A stretch of 64,000 nt of DNA from Laguncularia racemosa (lineage: Eukaryota; Streptophyta; Magnoliopsida; Myrtales; Combretaceae): NCBI GenBank assembly GCA_037954665.1, contig JBBMOL010000138.1, forward strand, positions 620,001-684,000. Direction: 5' to 3'. Under the pieces are notes generated by a model. That model saw only the letters and a program-made list of their open reading frames with translations. It searched no databases and was not told the origin of the DNA. Below, piece after piece: positions 58,251 through 64,000 of this stretch. Each line of letters begins with the position of its first letter. The stretch's first letter is position 1. Made by a program: the position numbers and the translations under genes.

Positions 58251-58364
58251 TGAAAAAAATAAAAATAAATAAAATAAAATAAATTACAACCCTCTACAAT
58301 AGAAGCTTCTACCGCCCTCCAACTTAACCATTGGGCAATATTATAAATTACACATCCGCCTGCT

Positions 58365-58386
58365 GGGCAGGGCAGGGCAGGGCAGG
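58365..58386 (+). repeat. (GGGCA)n microsatellite
   Basis: Four GGGCA units lie about 170 bp beyond the ARF-GAP stop codon, probably in its 3' UTR. Confidence 0.8.
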
Positions 58387-58556
58387 CACATCAACCTACC
58401 ACCATTCTCCAAATCTCCAAATACCTTTTACATCTCCTTCAACAAGAACTACCTCAATAATTGATACAATCACGTAAGAAAAAATAAATATACCTTTTTC
58501 TCAAGACCGTCCAGATTTAATTAAGAAACCCTTCAGGCAATCATCATTAAAAAATT

Positions 58557-61251
58557 TCACCCATTTGAATCAGATAATATTGCAAGAACCTCACTATCTT
58601 CGAATTTCAATTCACTGGCAAGCTCGAATGGCAACTTACCACCACTATTTAGAGCCTGTGAATCTGCCCCCCTGCATTTCATAGAAACATTTGCCTGTTA
58701 GATATAGCGATTTAATTAAAAATTATTATTATTATCAAGTAGTAATTCTCAATCTCGATCAAGGCGTCCAGTTGCTTGCTACATAGGAAAATTCACAGGA
58801 GTTTACTTAGTTTACCAATGTAAGAGCTTCAGAACAGAAATGACCAATCCAAACACCTAAGTGGACATCTCACCCCTCCTTTTTTTTTTTTCATCAAAAG
58901 AAGTTAAAAGAACTAATAAAAGGGCAAAAATCCCATTTTACATTCCTATGTTTTCACTGTGCCACTTGCATCCCTGAATATTTGTTTTTTACACTTTGGA
59001 CACCTGTCTTTTATAACTTTCTATCACTTTTAGTCAAGGTACACGTGTTGGCTTTTAAGTAGTCCACATTAATTAATTTCATTAAAGTAATATTATTAAA
59101 TATATTTAATTGCATAATATAATAAAAAGTATTAAAAAAAAAGCAACAAAAAAAAAATGCTGGAAATAGTGTATGAGACGAATGATGATGGCTGAAAAAG
59201 TCGACTTGTCTACAGATATTGAAGTGCAGTGGATGAGTTAAAGGAGGAGGTCCGATGAAGGGGAGACACTGAAAAAGAAAGGCGATTAATCTATATATGA
59301 GATGAATGATGATGCTGTGACTCCATAGAAGACTAATGTTGAGTCACACGAGGAGGGTTTTGAACTTCAAAGCTCCAGTTGTGCTATAAAGCCAAATCTA
59401 CCAGATATCTACTCCAACACAATTTTCAAATGGATTGAAGACCGAGGTCCAATGAAGGGTGTATACATCCGCCCACAATTTCTTTTTTCTTTGATCTTTT
59501 GCATTTCTTATATAAATTTTTTATTACATAGCAATAATTTCTATAGAAAAACATGCTCAATCTTGTCAAATTAATTGTTAAGCCACCATCTTGACCTTCA
59601 TCTAGAAGAAACATTGACAGATAATATAATCACCTTGCAAGAAGCAGTTTCGCATTTGCAGCTTTGCCTCCAAGAATACAATGGTGGAGTGGCGTGTTCC
59701 CTCTTGAATCAACAGCATTAATGTTTGCACCATATTGAAGAAGGAGCTCTATCATGCCAACATCTGCAATTTCACAGGCAAGGTGAAGCAACGTGCATCC
59801 ATCAAAGGTATCCATGACCTGACCTCCTCTATTTGTTCCATAGTTTGAAGAGCTGGTTGAGGATCTCTCTAACCGGCTAGAACCCAGGCTCTGGCCCATC
59901 TGTTCTTGCAACATCACTTTGGCCAGCGTCAAAGAAAGGTTGCTTGACGTTTGCTCAAATGTAGCATTCACATCTATCTCAGAGTTGACAATATAACGAT
60001 ATACAGCTTTCTTGTCATTGGCACGAACAGCTTCCCAGATCTGATGTGCTCCTACTGGAGAATGCTGGCTGTCCCTCGGTTTGCGAACACAGAGCTTTTC
60101 TGCATACTGTAAACAAAAGATAGGGAAAAAAAGGAGTCACGACCAAAATTTCCAAGGACAACAAATCAGAAGACACCAAATAGAAGGCAGAACCTTAGTA
60201 GTGTTTAGCACACCATTTCAAAGTATAATTTATTCAGGAAAACAATACTGTCAAGATGATTTTGGATATGGTTTTGAGGAGTGCTTATCTGACATCATTC
60301 CTTCTCACATGGAACTTGTTTAATGAGAATTTTTAGCACAACTTTTTTTCTAGGAAGGAGAAAGTTGTTTTAGCAATTATTTTCTACAAAGAGATGAAAC
60401 TTCACCCACATGTAAAATCAAAATGAAAATCCCAAGGCCCATTAAGCAGCCATCACATCAGCAGTGTGCTTAAAGGACTGTTCAGCAGTTTCAAAAGGTT
60501 ACCTAGTTATCAATTATGATTGACTCACTTGAATTCCAACAAAAATTCCTACTATTCACCAAATAAAGCAAAAATAGAAAGATTACAGATATGACCAACC
60601 TGCATATATATCTTCCCATATAAGCAATGAGATGTTGCAGGCAAACCATGGACTAGAAGTATCTAGCAACCAAAGACTAGAAAAATACGCCCACTAAAAG
60701 CACATTAATCAGAACTTTAAGAAACTCAAACTCCTGATGTGAAATCTCAAAAAATTGCAGCAACCACTTATCCATGATGGATGATAAAATTGAATCCACT
60801 TTCTACATTTGGAGAATTCATTCCACTGATTCTTAGGCATTTCAATTTTAAGAAGGGAGACTTCAAATGAGCTTGTAGAAAGTGGGGACAATTATCATAC
60901 CTTCGCATGGATGAATTTTTCCTTCACTGATATGGGATCTGACTGACAAGGTTTGGTGATTATATGCAGCTGTACCCTGTTAGAGTCGTATGTGCTTCAT
61001 CAATAATTAGAATTTCCGCAGAAAATCACAACTACCATTAGAGAAGAAAAGAAAAATAGTTTTCACCAGGTGGCAAGAGGTTTTGTTTTAAATAACAAAG
61101 TAGCAGTTCTTTACCCTGTAGCAACCTGAAAAGCATTCCTTGACTGTAATAATTCCTCCCAGACAGAGTTAGCAAAGGCATTACCAAGAGACTGAAACAG
61201 AGCTATAACAGAGGGCTCCCACACCTTGACATCAAGTGTCAGTGATCTAAC
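58557..61251 (-). CDS. ACAP-type ARF GTPase-activating protein (AGD class) with ankyrin repeats, 3' part only
   Basis: AGD1-4-type proteins (BAR, PH, ArfGAP, ankyrin) stimulate GTP hydrolysis by ARF GTPases in vesicle traffic; the VAN3/AGD3 member acts at the trans-Golgi in vein patterning. Four coding exons on the - strand: 61251-61115, 60976-60901, 60106-59634, 58671-58557 (stop TGA). All introns are GT..AG and phases agree, giving 266 residues. The first exon is the end of the ArfGAP domain (VRSLTLDVKVWEPSVIALF, SVWEELLQSRNAFQV). Then come ISVKEKFIHAK and YAEKLCVRKPRD, and two ankyrin repeats (DGCTLLHLACE, ANINAVDSRGNTPLHHC). The end is FEDSEVLAILSDSNG, typical of the family. Upstream exons (BAR, PH, zinc finger) must lie beyond 64000, past an intron that holds copia elements. 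No coding lesion is seen. The exact paralogue is not decided. Confidence 0.92.
59041..59160. repeat. Dispersed repeat, copy 2 (last intron of ARF-GAP gene)
   Basis: 'acacgtgttggctttta' followed by 'gtccacattaattaattt', 'aaagtaatattattaa' and 'tatatttaattgcataatataataaaa' mirrors 12652-12790 in eIF2D intron 7 in order and spacing. The similar part may begin further left, near 58920. Confidence 0.6.
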
Positions 61252-61339
61252 CTGCATTTTGAAAGATAAGAACATTAACATGCCATGGAAAGCAAACAGT
61301 TTCATCATTACCACAGTTTTAATAATTTTTCTACGAATA

Positions 61340-61615
61340 TGCAGGGAAAACTGCGTATTTTAGGAAAGATATTTTGGTGATTTATGGTAATTGTGCATAT
61401 AAAGGGTAGATATATTCGTGATTTATTGTAATCTTCTAATATAAGAATATCCCATAAATCATTAATTAGAATCACATAAAAATATGGGATTAGACTCATA
61501 CAAAATATGGGATTAGATTTAATAGTTTCCTTTTGTGTACTAGGATTTTTTGTATGTAAATACCGGCTTCTTATACCTATTAGAATATGAAATAAAAGTC
61601 CTTTTGCTTATTACA
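61340..61615 (+). repeat. Probable 5' LTR of copia element I
   Basis: The right end is fixed by ..TTACA just before the primer-binding site. It contains a TATAAAG at about 61398. The left edge (TGCAGGG) is a guess based on the TG rule, as no second LTR is available for comparison. Confidence 0.5.
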
Positions 61616-61620
61616 TGATA

Positions 61621-61632
61621 TGGTATCAGAGC
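61621..61632 (+). other. Primer-binding site of copia element I
   Basis: TGGTATCAGAGC, complementary to the 3' end of plant initiator tRNA-Met. Confidence 0.85.
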
Positions 61633-63761
61633 CTGCAAGAGTCCAACAGCCTAGGGAATCACAAACTATCCAGGCTACATACAGGCTGGATGGAAAAAAA
61701 TTATCTCAAATGGTCCCAACTTGTTTGCACAATTCTAAAGGGAAAAGGAAAGATCAACCATCTCACACACGAGGGACCAAAACCTTTAAAGCATGGGGAT
61801 GAAGAAGATTCCATGATTATGGCTTGGCTATGGAATTCTATGAAACCTGAAATAAGCGATACTAGCATGTTCTTGACTATGGCTAAGGAAATTTGGGAAG
61901 CTATTCAACAAACCTACTCCAAGATTAAAGATGCAACTCAAGTATATTAAGTCAAAGTTAAAACAATGGCAGCAAAACAAGGTAATAGAACTGTCGCTAG
62001 ATATGCTAATCAATTGAAGTCATTATAGCAGGAACTTGATCATTACAGGGTGATTAAAACCAAGTGCCCTGAAAATGCGGCTGTTTTAAAGGAGTTTATT
62101 GAGCAAGATAGAGTCTACGACTTCCTAGTTGGACTTAATCCAGTATTTGACCAGGTAAAGATTCAAATTGTGGGTAGTCAAGAGATTCCATGTTTCAATG
62201 AAGTGGTGGCACTCGTACAAGATGACGAAAGTAAAAGAAGAATAATGCTTGAACCACATATCATTGATAGTTCAACAATGGTGGCGATCAATGACACAGA
62301 AAAAGGAGAAAAACTTAAAGGTAAGGAAAAATGGTCAAGCAAAGACTCCACACCGTGATGAAATGTGGTGCACTTATTGTAAGAAACCTCGTCATACTCA
62401 TAAAAAATGCTGGAAACTTCATGGAAAGCCTCATAGAAATGAGTGGGCTCAGAAAGGAGAGCAACCAAAGACAAGTAGACAAGCCCACATTGCTCCTGCC
62501 ACACCACAAAATGAGCCAACAAGAAGACCACAAGAGTTAAGTGCTCTCAACCAAGAAGAGATTGAGAGGCTAACATCTCTTATCAATAGTCTTGAGAGGC
62601 CATCAGGTAGTTGCTCTTTGGCATATTCAGGTAAGTTTTCATACTCTATTAAGTTTTCATGGACTCATGAGCTGCAAACCATATGACTCATTCCTCTCAA
62701 TGTTTTCTTATTACATTCCATGTCCAAGTACTAAGAAAATAGCTACAGCTGATGGTTCCTTAACAATCATAGCTAGTTCAGGGGATGTTAAAATAAGTCC
62801 AATAACTTTGAGAAATGTTCTTCATGTCCCTAAATTGTCACCAATCTCATCTCTATAAAGAAACTCACTCAAGATTTATGCTGTAATGTAGTCTTTCATA
62901 GTAATTATTGTATATTTCAGGACAAGGATTTGAGGAAGATGATTAGGCATGCGAGAGAAAAGGACAGCCTCTACTATCTTGAAACATGAAGTCAATTGAA
63001 TATAACCAAGGGCAAATTCTCCCATTATTTAATATCAGAATCCGTTACATCCAATAGAGAAAAAATTCTGCTTCATCATTGTCGATTAGGACATCCACCT
63101 TTTAGGGTTGTTAAGATTATGTTTCCTTCTTTGTTTACAAATCTGGATGATGAAAACTTTCATTGTGAGATGAGTGAAATTACTAAACACAAGCGTATGC
63201 CTTTTCCAATCAGTAATAAAAGAAGTTACATTCCTTTTTTATCGTATTCAAAGTGATATTTGGAGGCTATCCACCATTCCTAATATCTCCAGAGTAAGAC
63301 AGTTACATCCAATAGAGAAAAAATTCTGCTTCATCATTGTCGATTAGGACATCCACCTTTTAGGGTTGTTAAGATTATGTTTCCTTCTTTGTTTACAAAT
63401 CTGGATGATGAAAACTTTCATTGTGAGATGAGTGAAATTACTAAACACAAGCGTATGCCTTTTCCAATCAGTAATAAAAGAAGTCACATTCCTTTTTTAT
63501 CATATTCAAAGTGATATTTGGAGGCTATCCACCATTCCTAATATCTCCAGAGTAAGACAGTTTGTTTTTTTTATTGATAATTGTACTCGTGTTACCTAGA
63601 TTTTCTTACTTAAACATATATATGATGTTAGTACAATAGTCCTAAACTTTTGTTCCATAATAAAAAAACAGTTTGGTACTAGTATCAAAAGGTTTAGGTC
63701 AGATAACACTGGAGATTATTTCAACCACACTCCTACTCCATACTTTCAAACAAAAGGAACA
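61633..63761 (+). pseudogene. Ty1/copia gag-pol, broken and incomplete
   Basis: Gag blocks: KNYLKWSQLVCTILKGKGK, MKPEISDTSMFLTMAKEIWE and YDFLVGLNPVFDQV; a zinc knuckle of CX2CX4HX4C form at 62369-62410 (CTYCKKPRHTHKKC); a protease region (STKKIATADGSLTIIASSG, ITLRNVLHVPKLS) whose DSGA site is altered; GAG-pre-integrase with LLHHCRLGHPPFRVVKIMF; and integrase start FFIDNCTRV, SIKRFRSDNTGDYFN. Stops near 61950, 62028, 62356 and 62858 and frame changes break it. A 258-bp tandem duplication affects the GAG-pre-integrase part, and the frame is cut at 63762 by an LTR. Confidence 0.88.
63044..63559 (+). repeat. 258-bp tandem duplication within copia pol
   Basis: 63044-63301 and 63302-63559 are nearly identical; only two single-base differences were noticed (both T/C or G/A). 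The length is 86 codons, so the duplication keeps the reading frame. Confidence 0.93.
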
Positions 63762-63898
63762 TGTTAAATGGTATATGTACATTTGTCTTAAATGGAGTAC
63801 CATATTATTATATACATATATAAATACTTATACAGTACAATATTATTAAGATAATAAGATTTCGGTTTCTCTCCTATCTATATTTTTCTCCTTCAACA
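63762..63898 (+). repeat. 5' LTR of a second, nested copia-like element
   Basis: TGTTAAATGG..CTTCAACA, 137 bp, TG..CA, directly followed by a primer-binding site. It interrupts the integrase frame of copia element I after a FQTKGT block. Its short length suits small-LTR copia lineages. The target duplication cannot be checked because the other end is outside the window. Confidence 0.75.
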
Positions 63899-63910
63899 TG
63901 GTATTAGAGC
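63899..63910 (+). other. Primer-binding site of the nested copia-like element
   Basis: TGGTATTAGAGC, one base different from the common iMet-type sequence, directly after the LTR. Confidence 0.75.
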
Positions 63911-64000
63911 TAAGAGATGAGAAACCCTAGATCATCCAAATCCTAATCACAAACCCTAATTTGGCAGCAAAAGCTCGTTGCATATCTTTCCGGTGTTGGA
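63911..64000 (+). mobile_element. Internal start of the nested copia-like element
   Basis: The 90 bases after the primer-binding site run off the window edge. Too little is present to identify Gag. Confidence 0.5.

Larger units (their letters stand above)
61340..63761 (+). mobile_element. Ty1/copia retrotransposon in an ARF-GAP intron, 5' part
   Basis: A probable 5' LTR (61340-61615) is followed by an iMet-type primer-binding site at 61621 and a + strand gag-pol that runs through Gag, zinc knuckle, protease, GAG-pre-integrase and the start of the integrase core. At 63762 it is cut by the LTR of another element. It lies in the intron upstream of ARF-GAP exon 61251-61115, in the opposite orientation to that gene. 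The 3' LTR is not in the window. Confidence 0.85.

Noticed and set aside
60081..60323. 80-codon + strand frame in the ARF-GAP gene
   Set aside because: It overlaps a real exon edge and intron on the opposite strand, has no domain and no homology that I recognise.

Overview
The window is nuclear DNA from a flowering plant, almost certainly a eudicot. It is AT-rich and has GT..AG introns of plant type. It carries two single-copy plant housekeeping genes embedded in decayed and nested transposable elements. The species cannot be named from the sequence. No rRNA gene, tRNA gene, CRISPR array or bacterial-type operon was seen.

Host genes. (1) A complete eIF2D (ligatin-type translation initiation factor) gene lies on the + strand at 5067-13200. 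It has eight coding exons that join without a break into a 610-residue protein with N-terminal, PUA, SWIB-like and SUI1 regions. (2) The 3' end of an ACAP-type ARF GTPase-activating protein gene (AGD class, with ankyrin repeats) lies on the - strand at 58557-61251. Its last four coding exons are present and the rest lies beyond the right edge.

Layout. 1-5.0 kb: intergenic repeats, including an old LTR remnant and a 429-bp Mutator-type MITE that ends about 125 bp before the eIF2D start codon. 5.0-13.7 kb: eIF2D, whose introns hold several foldback elements. 15.6-25.8 kb: degraded Ty3/gypsy debris (integrase, gag, LTR-like sequence) and minisatellites with 29-bp and 40-bp periods. 25.85-31.96 kb: an hAT DNA transposon with a perfect 8-bp target duplication, its transposase split by a 1.5-kb solo LTR that has its own 5-bp target duplication. 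32-42 kb: a GT-rich tract, two copies of one hAT-type MITE in opposite orientation, an array of about 85 bp period, and another gypsy gag relic. 42.14-49.48 kb: a 7.3-kb Mutator-like element (MULE) with terminal inverted repeats. It holds a decayed MULE transposase on the - strand, a decayed plant mobile domain (PMD) gene on the + strand, and a 146-bp-period array. 49.91-55.52 kb: a 5.6-kb Ty3/gypsy retrotransposon on the - strand with both LTRs, a primer-binding site and broken gag-pol. 61.3-64 kb: a Ty1/copia element inside an intron of the ARF-GAP gene, interrupted by the LTR of a second copia-like element.

How it fits together. The two host genes have no evident functional link. Most of the window records successive insertions, with at least two clear nestings (solo LTR in hAT; copia in copia in a host intron). 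Several elements could bear on host gene expression: the MULE-type MITE in the proximal promoter of eIF2D, foldback repeats in its introns, and the copia elements in the ARF-GAP intron. The most distinctive system is the MULE that carries a PMD gene convergent with its transposase. It is clearly dead in this copy, but a shorter relative sits beside eIF2D.
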